In this document: positions 34,738 through 42,177 of the stretch, in pieces
Layout of the letters: each line of letters begins with the position of its first letter
Position numbering within the stretch: the stretch's first letter is position 1
Assembly (NCBI RefSeq): GCF_902499175.1
Contig: NZ_CABVQC010000079.1
Coordinates: 1-42,177 of the forward strand
Source of the DNA: Burkholderia aenigmatica
GTDB taxonomy: Bacteria > Pseudomonadota > Gammaproteobacteria > Burkholderiales > Burkholderiaceae
Reading direction: 5' to 3'
Length of the DNA stretch: 42,177 nucleotides
Translations under genes and position numbers: made by a program
The notes under the pieces: model-generated
Told to the model about the DNA's origin: nothing
Seen by the model: only the letters and a program-made list of their open reading frames with translations
The model's database searches: none

Positions 34738-35718
34738 TCAATGCGACATCCCGACGAACGTCGGCAGCAGCACGCGATACACGTGAATCATTGCCGGCCC
34801 GAGCAGCACCAGCATCAGCGCGGGGAAGATGCAGAAGATCAGCGGGAACAGCAGCTTCAGCGCGATCTTCGCGGCCCGCTCCTCCGCGCGCATCCGGCGC
34901 CGCGTGCGCAGCATGTCCGACAGCACGCGCAGCGATTCGCTGATGCTCGTGCCGAAGCGATCGGCCTGGATCAGCATCGTGCAGAACGATTCGATATCCT
35001 CCACACCGGTGCGCAGCGCGAGATTGCGCAGCGCCGTCTCCTTCGTGAAGCCGGAGCGCATCTCGAGCAGCAGCAGGTCGAGTTCGCTCGAGACCACCTC
35101 GCTGCTGAACCGCAGCTCCTCGCTCACCTTCATCAGCGCCGCGTCGAGCCCCAGGCCCGCTTCGACGCACACCGTCAGCAGGTCGAGCGCGTCCGGGAAA
35201 TCCTCGAAGATCTTCTGCTGGCGCACCTTGACCCGCTGCGACAGCACGATGTTCGGGATGTAGTAGCCGATCCCGGCGAGCACGACGAGGATGACCGACA
35301 GGATCTCGCGCTCGTTCCCGAGCCGGGTCGTGACCAGCACCAGCAGCGACGCGCACGGCAACAAGAGCGCGAGCAACGTCTTCGCGGTGAAATACAGCGC
35401 GGCCGCGCTCTGGTTGCGCCAGCCGGCATTCATCAGCCGGATGCGCAGCGGCGAACTCTCCCAGCCCTCCTTCGGCACCGACAGCTTCGAGATCGGGGTC
35501 GACAGTTCCACCAGCTTCGCGACCCAGCGCGACGTCATATCGTCGCCGTCGCCGTCGCCGTCGCCGGAGCCCGCGCCGACGACGGCGCCACCGGCCTGCT
35601 GAATCCGGCGCTGGATGTTGCGCGGCGCGAACAGCAGCATCGCGGCGAGTGCGCCGCCGGCCACGAAGAGGAACAAGCCACCCAGCATGACGGCGTGGAC
35701 TACGCTCAGGTTTTGCAT
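34738..35718 (-). CDS. tadC: Tad inner-membrane platform protein TadC
   Basis: A 326-residue protein with membrane helices near residues 15-30, 105-150 and 285-315, and a type II secretion F domain (FEDFPDALDLLTVCVEAGLG, later MLIQADRFGTSISESLRVLS). With TadB it forms the membrane platform on which the TadA motor assembles Flp pili. A short run of alternating Gly-Asp (about residues 51-59) comes from four copies of a hexanucleotide. It follows tadB by 36 bp. The gene order usual for Tad loci would place tadD next, but hairpins follow instead. Confidence 0.92.
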   Translation of the reverse strand: MQNLSVVHAVMLGGLFLFVAGGALAAMLLFAPRNIQRRIQQAGGAVVGAGSGDGDGDGDDMTSRWVAKLVELSTPISKLSVPKEGWESSPLRIRLMNAGWRNQSAAALYFTAKTLLALLLPCASLLVLVTTRLGNEREILSVILVVLAGIGYYIPNIVLSQRVKVRQQKIFEDFPDALDLLTVCVEAGLGLDAALMKVSEELRFSSEVVSSELDLLLLEMRSGFTKETALRNLALRTGVEDIESFCTMLIQADRFGTSISESLRVLSDMLRTRRRMRAEERAAKIALKLLFPLIFCIFPALMLVLLGPAMIHVYRVLLPTFVGMSH

Positions 35719-35754
35719 GACAGCCTCGCAACGGTTCGTTATTCGGCTCGCGCG

Positions 35755-36732
35755 TCAGACGCGAATCCGGACAATGCGGCGGATCCACAACAGGCCAAAG
35801 AGCATCGACACCAGCATCACGCCGACCATCCTGATCCCGGCCGGATCCTCCCAGAGCACCGACAGGAACTCGCGGTTCAGCAGCGCGATCGCGCCCGCAG
35901 TACCGAACGGCAGCAGCCCGAGAATCCACGCCGACAGCCGCCCTTCCGCCGACAGCACGCGCACCTTGTCGAACAGCTTGAAGCGCTCGCGGATCAGCCC
36001 GGAGATGCTGTCGAGCAGCTCGGCCAGGTTGCCGCCGGTCTCGCGCTGGATCAGCACCGCGATCACGAAATAGCGCAGGTCCTGCACCGGCACGCGCGTC
36101 GCGAGGTTCGTCAGTGCGTCGTGCAACGACACGCCGTAGTTGACCTCGTCGAACGTGATCCGGAACTCGCCGCCCATCGGATCGGGAAACTCTTCGCTCA
36201 CCATCCCGAGCGTGCTCGTGAACGAATGACCGGAACGCAGTGCACGCGCGATCATGTCGCAAATGTCCGGCAACTGCCGTTCGAGCTTGCGCATGCGCCG
36301 CCGGCGGCTGCGCATCACGTACATCGTCGGCCAGCATCCGGCAAACAGCGCGATAGGCAGCACAGCCAGTTGCGGCAACGTGGCGAAGCTCAGCGCCAGC
36401 CAGGCGAGCGCCGGGAACACCGCGCTGAGCACGACCAGCTTCGACAGCGTCCAGTCGAGGCCCGATTGCTGGATCAGGAGATCGAGCGTCTGCACGCGCG
36501 GCATGCGCAGCAGCAACCGGTCGAACGGCTTCGACTCGTCGAGCATCCGCTTCTTCAGGATCGACAGCCGCTCCTGCTGCACGTTGCCGCCGGCCGACAT
36601 CGCGCGGATGCGCGACTCGATCCGGCGCACGGCTGTGCCATGCCGCGCGTTCCACCATTGATAGGCGCCTTCGATCGTCAACACGACAGCGACGAAGGTG
36701 AAAATCACAAAGGCGTAAAAGATCGTGTTCAT
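35755..36732 (-). CDS. tadB: Tad inner-membrane platform protein TadB
   Basis: A 325-residue protein with an N-terminal membrane helix, two more near 95-135, a type II secretion F domain (LPDICDMIARALRSGHSFTS, RYFVIAVLIQRETGGNLAEL) and two C-terminal helices. It pairs with TadC in the Tad pilus platform. GGGGAGG precedes the ATG at 36732. The tadA stop is 33 bp upstream, so it is part of the same transcript. Confidence 0.92.
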   Translation of the reverse strand: MNTIFYAFVIFTFVAVVLTIEGAYQWWNARHGTAVRRIESRIRAMSAGGNVQQERLSILKKRMLDESKPFDRLLLRMPRVQTLDLLIQQSGLDWTLSKLVVLSAVFPALAWLALSFATLPQLAVLPIALFAGCWPTMYVMRSRRRRMRKLERQLPDICDMIARALRSGHSFTSTLGMVSEEFPDPMGGEFRITFDEVNYGVSLHDALTNLATRVPVQDLRYFVIAVLIQRETGGNLAELLDSISGLIRERFKLFDKVRVLSAEGRLSAWILGLLPFGTAGAIALLNREFLSVLWEDPAGIRMVGVMLVSMLFGLLWIRRIVRIRV

Positions 36733-36765
36733 GAGGCCTCCCCGGCAGCCAACGGCGCCCTGTCG

Positions 36766-38133
36766 TCAGTTCGTCTCGTAACGCTGCGACGGGTCGTAGA
36801 GCGAATCCGGCAAGTTGATGCCGAACGCCTGCAACCGCTCGACGAACTTCGGCCGCACGCCGGTCGCGCAGAAGTGGCCGCGTACCGAGCCGTCGCGGTC
36901 CACGCCCGTGCGCTTGAACGTGAAGATCTCCTGCATGTTGATGATGTCGCCCTCCATCCCGGTCAGTTCCTGGATGCTGACGATCTTGCGCTTGCCGTCG
37001 GTCAGCCGCGCGGCCTGCACGACCACCGAGATCGCCGACGCGATCTGCTGGCGCATCGTCTTCGGCGGCAGCGTCAGGCCGGAGACGCTGATCATGTTCT
37101 CAAGCCGTGTCAGCGCGTCGCGCGGCGTGTTCGCGTGGATCGTCGCCAGCGAGCCTTCGTGGCCGGTGTTCATCGCGTTGAGCATGTCGAGCGCTTCCGC
37201 GCCGCGCACTTCGCCGAGGATGATCCGGTCCGGGCGCATCCGCAGCGCGTTGCGCACCAGCGTGCGCTGCGTGATCTCGCCCTTGCCCTCGATGTTCGGC
37301 GGGCGCGTTTCGAGCCGCAGCACGTGCGGCTGCTGCAGTTGCAGCTCCGCGGCGTCCTCGATCGTCACGATCCGCTCGTTGCGCGGAATGTAGCCGGACA
37401 GGATGTTGAGCAGCGTCGTCTTGCCGCTGCCGGTGCCGCCCGACACCAGCACGTTCACCTTCGCGCGCGACAGCGCGTCGAGCAGCTCGGCCATCGGCGG
37501 CGTCAGGCTGTGGTAGCGCACGAGGTCGTCCATCTTCAGCGGATTCACCGCGAAACGCCGGATCGACATCAGCGGCCCGTCGATCGCGGACGGCGGGATG
37601 ATCGCGTTCACGCGCGAACCATCCGGCAGCCGCGCGTCGACCATCGGGCTCGATTCGTCGATGCGGCGCCCGACGCGCGACACGATCTTCTCGATCACCT
37701 TCATCAGGTGCGCGTCGTCGTAGAACGTCACGTCGGTCAGTTCGAGCTGGCCGCTGCGCTCGACATAGACCTGCCGGTACGTGTTCACGAGAATGTCGGA
37801 AATGCCGGGGTCGCGCAGCAGCGCTTCGAGCGGGCCGAAGCCGAACATCTCGTCATACACGTCGATCGCAAGCTGCCGGCGCTCGATGTCGTTCGCCGGC
37901 ATCCGTTCGTCGTCGAGGATGCGCGAGATCAGCGCGGCGATTTCCTGCCGGACCTGATCCTGCTGCAGCCGCGACAGACGCTCAAGCTCGACGCGCTCGA
38001 GCACGGCCAGGTGAATTTCACGGCGCAGCTTCTGGTACGCGTCGCGTACCGACGAATGAGCCGGGCCCGCCGGTTCGCTGCCCGCCGCCAGCGGCGGGGT
38101 CCGGTGCAACGACATCTGTTCGCGCAATGACAT
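36766..38133 (-). CDS. tadA: Tad pilus assembly ATPase TadA/CpaF
   Basis: A 455-residue secretion ATPase of the GspE/VirB11 superfamily, CpaF branch. The N-terminal domain (about 30-150) is followed by Walker A GGTGSGKTT (232-240), an Asp-box region (VTIEDAAELQL), Walker B-like RIILGEVRG and the His-box ATIHANTP. It powers polymerisation of Flp pilin. The ATG at 38133 follows GGGGGAA. The upstream tadZ gene ends 20 bp before it. Confidence 0.95.
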   Translation of the reverse strand: MSLREQMSLHRTPPLAAGSEPAGPAHSSVRDAYQKLRREIHLAVLERVELERLSRLQQDQVRQEIAALISRILDDERMPANDIERRQLAIDVYDEMFGFGPLEALLRDPGISDILVNTYRQVYVERSGQLELTDVTFYDDAHLMKVIEKIVSRVGRRIDESSPMVDARLPDGSRVNAIIPPSAIDGPLMSIRRFAVNPLKMDDLVRYHSLTPPMAELLDALSRAKVNVLVSGGTGSGKTTLLNILSGYIPRNERIVTIEDAAELQLQQPHVLRLETRPPNIEGKGEITQRTLVRNALRMRPDRIILGEVRGAEALDMLNAMNTGHEGSLATIHANTPRDALTRLENMISVSGLTLPPKTMRQQIASAISVVVQAARLTDGKRKIVSIQELTGMEGDIINMQEIFTFKRTGVDRDGSVRGHFCATGVRPKFVERLQAFGINLPDSLYDPSQRYETN

Positions 38134-38153
38134 GATAGATTCCCCCGAAAGAG

Positions 38154-39362
38154 TTACATGGACTTGAGCTTCGGCGTGGCCTTGCGGCCGAAGAACCTGG
38201 ACATCAGCGGTTCGCTGCGCGTGGCGCCGTGTCCCGCGCGCACCTCCCCTTCGACCAGCTGTTTCGCGTAACCCTGCAGCGCACGCGTGACCGCCGTGCC
38301 GCGTGCGAGCCGCGATACCGGATGGCCCTGGTTGATCGCTTCGAGCACGGTGTCGGCGTCGTCGGGAATCGTGCAGGCGGCCTTCAGGCCGAGCACTTCC
38401 TCGAGCGCGGTGCGGGTCCGGTCGCTCGCGCGCGTCGCGCGGTTCAGGATGAGCCGCATCTGGTCGGTCGAGTAGCCGAGCGACACGAGAATCTCCAGCA
38501 GCCGGCGGCCGGCGCGCACGTGCGGCATCGTCGGCTGCATCACGAGCTGGATCTGGTCGCTGCGATCCAGCGCGACCATCGACAGCGGATTGATGCCGAC
38601 GCCGATGTCGAAGATCACGAAGTCGTAGCGCGGCGCGGCGACACCCAGGATCCATTCGAGCGCGTCCTCGCGCATCTCGGCGGCCTTGACCGGATCGCCG
38701 GCGCCCGCGAGCACGTGGAAGTTTTCCGTCACGTGCGCGACGCTTGCGTCGAGAAACGCGCTGTCGAGCCGCTCGATCTGCGTGCACAGCTGCGGCAGCG
38801 TCGACGGCGGGGTTTCGTCGCTGACGAGAAAGGCCGCATCGGCGAACTGCTGGTTCAGGTCGATCAGCAGCACGCGGCGCTTGAAGCCTTCCGCGATCTC
38901 GAATGCGACGTTGCTGGCCGCAAAGCTCGTGCCGGCCCCGCCCTTGCACGACATGAACGACACGATCCGCGTATCGTCGGTGTCGCGCCGCGTGCTTTGC
39001 GCGGCCGCGCGTTCGAGCGCGTGGCCGAGCGCCTGCGGGTCGAGCGGCCACTGCAGCACGTCGCGGGCGCCCGCGCGCATCGCGTCGAGCAGCACGTGCG
39101 GCGACGCGTCCGCGGTCAGGAGGATGCAGGTCAGCCCGGCGTGAGCCCGGCAGATCCGCTCGATCGCCGACAGCTCGGATGCGTCGAGCGACGTGCCGTC
39201 CACCAGCAGGATGTCGAACGCGTCGAGCCCGTCGGTGCGATGTTCGATCTGCGACGGGCGGCCGGTCGCGCGCGTCGCGCGATAGCGTCCGCAGTCGGCC
39301 ACGAGGCGCGCGATCTGCGTGAGTCGCGCGGTGTCGTCGGAAGCTACGAGGATGTTGATCAT
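38154..39362 (-). CDS. tadZ: Tad localisation ATPase TadZ/CpaE
   Basis: A 402-residue protein. Residues 1-120 form a receiver-like domain with DDTARL at the start and Asp55 at the expected phospho-acceptor strand (ILLVDGTS), but the pattern is degenerate. A MinD/ParA-type ATPase follows with deviant Walker A CKGGAGTSF (139-147). TadZ proteins place the Tad machinery at the cell pole. The last residues, SRFFGRKATPKLKSM, form a basic tail. GAGG lies before the ATG. Confidence 0.9.
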   Translation of the reverse strand: MINILVASDDTARLTQIARLVADCGRYRATRATGRPSQIEHRTDGLDAFDILLVDGTSLDASELSAIERICRAHAGLTCILLTADASPHVLLDAMRAGARDVLQWPLDPQALGHALERAAAQSTRRDTDDTRIVSFMSCKGGAGTSFAASNVAFEIAEGFKRRVLLIDLNQQFADAAFLVSDETPPSTLPQLCTQIERLDSAFLDASVAHVTENFHVLAGAGDPVKAAEMREDALEWILGVAAPRYDFVIFDIGVGINPLSMVALDRSDQIQLVMQPTMPHVRAGRRLLEILVSLGYSTDQMRLILNRATRASDRTRTALEEVLGLKAACTIPDDADTVLEAINQGHPVSRLARGTAVTRALQGYAKQLVEGEVRAGHGATRSEPLMSRFFGRKATPKLKSM

Positions 39363-39384
39363 GTCGTGTGCCTCGCCTGTTCGA

Positions 39385-39828
39385 TCAGTTGCAGTTGGCG
39401 CCGCCGGTCGCGGAAGTCAGGCTTTCGCGCGGCAGTGTCGTCGTGAACGGCGGCATCGTCACCGTGACGTTCACGAACGGGATCATCGTCTTGACCGTGA
39501 CGTTCGTGACGCTCACCGTCACGAACGAACACGAGGTCACGTCGCAGTTGGCCGGCGAGTAGTTCACCGACACGTTCGCGCTCGACAGCAGCGGCAACAT
39601 CGCCGTCACGCGCTTCGCGACCCCGGCGGCATTGACGTCGCAGACCACCGCCGTGCGCGCGCCGAGGCGCACGGCTTCGCTTGCGGTGTTCCAGTAGAAC
39701 AGCACGCGGCCGAATTCGAAGATGCCGATCAGCAGCATGATCAGGACCGATGCGATCAGCCCGAACTCGACGAGTGCCGCGCCGCGCTGGCCGCGCCGGC
39801 GCGATAGCGGGAAATGGCGCGCGTTCAT
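39385..39828 (-). CDS. TadE/TadF-like minor pseudopilin
   Basis: A 147-residue protein with a short basic N-terminus, RRRGQRGAALVEFGLIASV, and one membrane helix (about 20-42). This is the TadE-like signature, with Glu five residues into the helix after the cleavage-site-like glycine. The rest is periplasmic and rich in Val and Thr. TadE and TadF are processed by the Tad prepilin peptidase and needed for pilus assembly. The start overlaps the stop of the upstream gene by four bases (ATGA), so translation is coupled. Confidence 0.85.
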   Translation of the reverse strand: MNARHFPLSRRRGQRGAALVEFGLIASVLIMLLIGIFEFGRVLFYWNTASEAVRLGARTAVVCDVNAAGVAKRVTAMLPLLSSANVSVNYSPANCDVTSCSFVTVSVTNVTVKTMIPFVNVTVTMPPFTTTLPRESLTSATGGANCN

Positions 39829-40358
39829 GACACTTGCCTCATCACGGTGACGATGTTGCCGAACGTGATCGACGTGATCCCCGGATACACGGGGATCGGC
39901 TGGTACCTGTAGCCCTTGATCTTCACTTCGACGACGTTGATCGCGCCCGACGCCGAGCCGCTCGCCGCGTTGTTGTTCGCGTCGTAAGTCGGCAGGTTCG
40001 CGAACTGCGACGGGTCGGACGGGTCGCTGCAGCCGGTCGTGTGCTGCGCGTCGCAGATCGTCACCATCGACGTCGTGAGCCCCGGCACCAGCTCGGTGCC
40101 GGACGCACCGCACGTCGTGCTGCCGTAGACGACGAGGCACTGCGCCGCCGACACCGGATACGCACTGTCGGTCGGCAACCAGACCGACAGGTAGCGCGCC
40201 GCATCCCGCGTCGCCTTGGTCAGCGTCTCGTACTGGTAGATCGCGCGGCCGAACTCGGCCACGCCGGTCGCGAGCAGGATCATCGGCATCAGCACGATCG
40301 CGAACTCGACGGCGACGACGCCACGGGTGCGCGAACGGCGAAACGGACGGGTTTTCAT
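39825..40358 (-). CDS. TadE/TadF-like minor pseudopilin
   Basis: A 177-residue protein that starts MKTRPFRRSRTRGVVAVEFA, with one membrane helix at about 15-38 (IVLMPMILLATGVAEFG), as in TadE-type pseudopilins. Cysteines in the periplasmic half (TTCGASG, QHTTGCSD) may form disulfides. GGAG lies about 8 nt before the ATG at 40358. It sits between tadG and the second pseudopilin. Which of the two should be called TadE and which TadF cannot be settled by eye. Confidence 0.85.
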   Translation of the reverse strand: MKTRPFRRSRTRGVVAVEFAIVLMPMILLATGVAEFGRAIYQYETLTKATRDAARYLSVWLPTDSAYPVSAAQCLVVYGSTTCGASGTELVPGLTTSMVTICDAQHTTGCSDPSDPSQFANLPTYDANNNAASGSASGAINVVEVKIKGYRYQPIPVYPGITSITFGNIVTVMRQVS

Positions 40359-40371
40359 GATCGTCTCTCCG

Positions 40372-41643
40372 CTATTGAACGAGCATCGGAACCTGGGTCC
40401 CGGACGCGCTGCCGCTGCCCGGCATCCCGTGCGTCGCGCACGGGTTGTTGCCGGACACCGACGAGCCGAGATATTCGAGGTGCGCGACGACACCGCCGCT
40501 GCCGGGGCTGAACGGCAGCGGATCGAGCATCAGCACGCAATCCCATTGCGTGACGTGCACCTTGCCGCTGTTGCCGTTCAGCGTCGAGCAGTCGCCTTCC
40601 GGGGCAAGCGCGACGCGGCGGTCGCCACCGTTGGTCTGGTAATTGGCCTGCGACCACGTGCCGTTGGTCGCGACCCCGCTGCCCGACGGCGGCGCGCCGT
40701 CGCCCTGGTAGACCTTGAAGGTCGTGCGGTCGGTCACGAACTGCGTGTAGGCGTCGCCCTTGATGCCGGCCGTTCCGGGCGGCCCGTAGTTCGGGCCGAC
40801 ATACGCGTAACCGGTGAAGTCGGGCTGGCCGCTCGACCCGTTCGCGCCGTTCGTATAGATACCGAAGCGCGTATTCCAGGCACGCAGCGACGCCGATTTC
40901 AGGCCCGTGGTGCTCAAGTCCGGCGGGCTCGTGATGTTGCAGGTATTGCCCGACAGCTCGCCGGCCAGGGTGGTTTCGTTCGTCGAGCCGTCGAGCGCCG
41001 CCCAGCCGAAGTTGCCGGGCCCGTAGGTCGACGACGACCCGGACGGCGACGTGATCCAGTCGCCGACGTTGTAGGACGGCGCGCCGGTTGTGCGGCACAC
41101 GAACACCGGGATCGCGCAGGTCGTCTGGCCACCGCCCACCGTCGCGATCGCGCTGGCCGATACGGTCGCCGCGTTCGCCAGCTTCGCGCCCGGCAGTACG
41201 TTCAGCACCTCGATGAACCAGTGCGCGATGTTGCTCAGCGACGCGGTGCACTGCACGTACTTGATGTTGGCCGGCGTCGTGACCGAGTTCTTCGTCAGGA
41301 ACGCATTGGTCAGCGAATCGCTGAACGTGACGTTCGCGTTCGTCGACAACTGCACCGACTTGTTCTGGAAGAACACGAAATTCAGGTGGCCGGCGGCGAT
41401 GCCGTCGGCCTCGGCCACCGACAGGCTGATGGCCCCGGTCAGGTCACGCGCAGCGGACAGCGCGCACGCATCGGCGCTGTTCTGCAGTTCGCTGCGCGTG
41501 ACGTACAGCTTGCCAAGATCCAGCGCGAGACCGACGAACCCGATCATCACCGCCAGTGCGAGACCGACGATGATCGCGACGGCACCGCGCTGGCGATGCA
41601 GGCTGCGACGCATGACTTTCGGATAGCGAGCTGCGCTGTTCAT
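40372..41643 (-). CDS. tadG: Tad-associated protein TadG
   Basis: A 423-residue protein with a basic N-terminus (RRSLHRQRGAVAIIVGLALA), one membrane helix and the Tad-domain region (GLALDLGKLYVTRSELQNSADACALSAARD). A large extracytoplasmic part rich in Ser, Gly, Asn and Thr follows, with several cysteines. TadG-like proteins are needed for Flp pilus assembly in some bacteria; their role is poorly defined. AGGGAGAA precedes the ATG at 41643. The gene lies 13 bp before the next pseudopilin and 25 bp after the lipoprotein. Confidence 0.88.
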   Translation of the reverse strand: MNSAARYPKVMRRSLHRQRGAVAIIVGLALAVMIGFVGLALDLGKLYVTRSELQNSADACALSAARDLTGAISLSVAEADGIAAGHLNFVFFQNKSVQLSTNANVTFSDSLTNAFLTKNSVTTPANIKYVQCTASLSNIAHWFIEVLNVLPGAKLANAATVSASAIATVGGGQTTCAIPVFVCRTTGAPSYNVGDWITSPSGSSSTYGPGNFGWAALDGSTNETTLAGELSGNTCNITSPPDLSTTGLKSASLRAWNTRFGIYTNGANGSSGQPDFTGYAYVGPNYGPPGTAGIKGDAYTQFVTDRTTFKVYQGDGAPPSGSGVATNGTWSQANYQTNGGDRRVALAPEGDCSTLNGNSGKVHVTQWDCVLMLDPLPFSPGSGGVVAHLEYLGSSVSGNNPCATHGMPGSGSASGTQVPMLVQ

Positions 41644-41668
41644 GGCGTTCTCCCTGAGCGTGCTGTCG

Positions 41669-41965
41669 TTACTGGTTGGCCTTGCCGATGCCGATCACGA
41701 ACGCATTGGTGGGCGGATCGATCTGCTTGAACGACTTGTCGTAGTTGTCGAGCGCCGACGCGGCCGCGTTGCCGTCGACCGCCGTCGTCGCGGCCGCGTG
41801 TTCGGCGGCATGCGGATCGATGATCTGGGCTTGTGTCACGGCGCGGACCGATTCGCCGAAGCGGGTGTCCCACACCGGGGTCGACGACATGCAACCGGCA
41901 AGCGCGAAGGCCAGCGGTACAGCGAGCGCCGCGCGGCGCACGAATACGAGGTAGGCGGATTTCAT
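41669..41965 (-). CDS. Small Tad-locus lipoprotein
   Basis: A 98-residue protein with a signal peptide and lipobox ALAGC (about residue 25), then a short soluble region ending AFVIGIGKANQ. AAGGGGA lies 5-6 nt before the ATG at 41965; an upstream ATG at 41989 would overlap the previous gene and lacks such a site. It lies in the Tad operon between the secretin-like gene and tadG. Small lipoproteins at this place may help the outer-membrane secretin, which is inference. Confidence 0.75.
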   Translation of the reverse strand: MKSAYLVFVRRAALAVPLAFALAGCMSSTPVWDTRFGESVRAVTQAQIIDPHAAEHAAATTAVDGNAAASALDNYDKSFKQIDPPTNAFVIGIGKANQ

Positions 41966-41985
41966 GAGTGTCCCCTTGGATGGCA

Positions 41986-42177
41986 TCAACGATCGGTGGA
42001 CTCGGGTTCCGAGCGGGCGATCTGCGCGTGGGCAGCCGCCGGGATCCGGTGCTTCGGTCGCGCCGGCGTCGCCGGCTGGGCCGGCGCGTTGGAGCCGGCC
42101 GCGGCAAGGCGCGCGGCGGCGGCTTCGATGTGCGCGATGCGGGCCGCGTTGGCCGCGTCGGATTGCGGCACGGTGGC
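41986..42177 (-). CDS. C-terminal end of an upstream Tad-locus protein (partial)
   Basis: The frame is open to the window edge and ends at a TGA at 41986. The 63 visible residues form an Ala- and Pro-rich tail (NAARIAHIEAAAARLAAAG, then a basic end). In Tad loci the secretin RcpA/CpaC often precedes this position, so the fragment is probably its C-terminus, but the visible part has no secretin motif. The gap to the lipoprotein start is 20 bp. The N-terminus lies beyond the edge. Confidence 0.6.
   Translation of the reverse strand, partial: ATVPQSDAANAARIAHIEAAAARLAAAGSNAPAQPATPARPKHRIPAAAHAQIARSEPESTDR

Noticed and set aside
34540..38130. A 1196-codon open frame antisense to tadC, tadB and tadA
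   Set aside because: It spans three well-supported genes on the other strand and is Arg/His/Gln-rich without domains.

Overview
The window looks like a piece of a Burkholderia genome, probably Burkholderia cepacia complex. G+C is high throughout, codon use is typical of the genus, there is a 565-residue ZmpA-type M4 metalloprotease, and the Tad pilus locus and giant trimeric autotransporter fit. Species and replicon are inference, since no search was run. No rRNA, tRNA, CRISPR array, transposase, phage gene or replication origin was seen. Almost everything reads as ordinary host DNA with surface, signalling and catabolic roles.

Layout. 0.2-3.5 kb: a 62-residue orphan gene faces away from an unusual radical SAM protein, which carries a C-terminal module of about 375 residues that I do not recognise. 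A DUF4303-type protein follows it. This pair is the best candidate here for an undescribed system. 3.7-8.2 kb: two tandem membrane-bound GGDEF-EAL cyclic-di-GMP enzymes, one with a PAS-like segment and one with an MHYT sensor. 9.0-10.7 kb: zmpA. 11.4-16.7 kb: a Bcr/CflA-like MFS exporter, a small P-loop kinase-like protein, a short-chain dehydrogenase, a VOC protein and two lipoproteins. 17.5-21.8 kb: a 1451-residue trimeric autotransporter adhesin containing a 741-bp tandem duplication. 23-26 kb: an orphan receiver-AraC regulator converging on a TonB-dependent siderophore-type receptor.

26.5-32.8 kb: an AraC-family regulator faces a five-gene operon. It encodes a dienelactone-hydrolase/SnoaL fusion, a short-chain dehydrogenase, a StyA-type flavin monooxygenase, its flavin reductase and an outer-membrane channel. 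The first four genes match the reported order of the iifABCD indole-to-anthranilate genes of Acinetobacter, so I read this as an indole degradation operon with an added uptake channel. The intergenic region holds a direct repeat of GCGGATA with a 20-bp period, a plausible AraC-type operator.

32.9-34.2 kb: a serine beta-lactamase/DD-peptidase-type lipoprotein. 34.7 kb to the right edge: a Tad (Flp pilus) operon on the minus strand, running secretin-like tail (cut by the edge) - small lipoprotein - tadG - two TadE/F-like pseudopilins - tadZ - tadA - tadB - tadC, and ending at tandem hairpins. The flp pilin, prepilin peptidase and most of the secretin must lie beyond the edge. Together the Tad pilus, the adhesin, the cyclic-di-GMP enzymes and the secreted protease give the region a strong attachment and host-interaction character.
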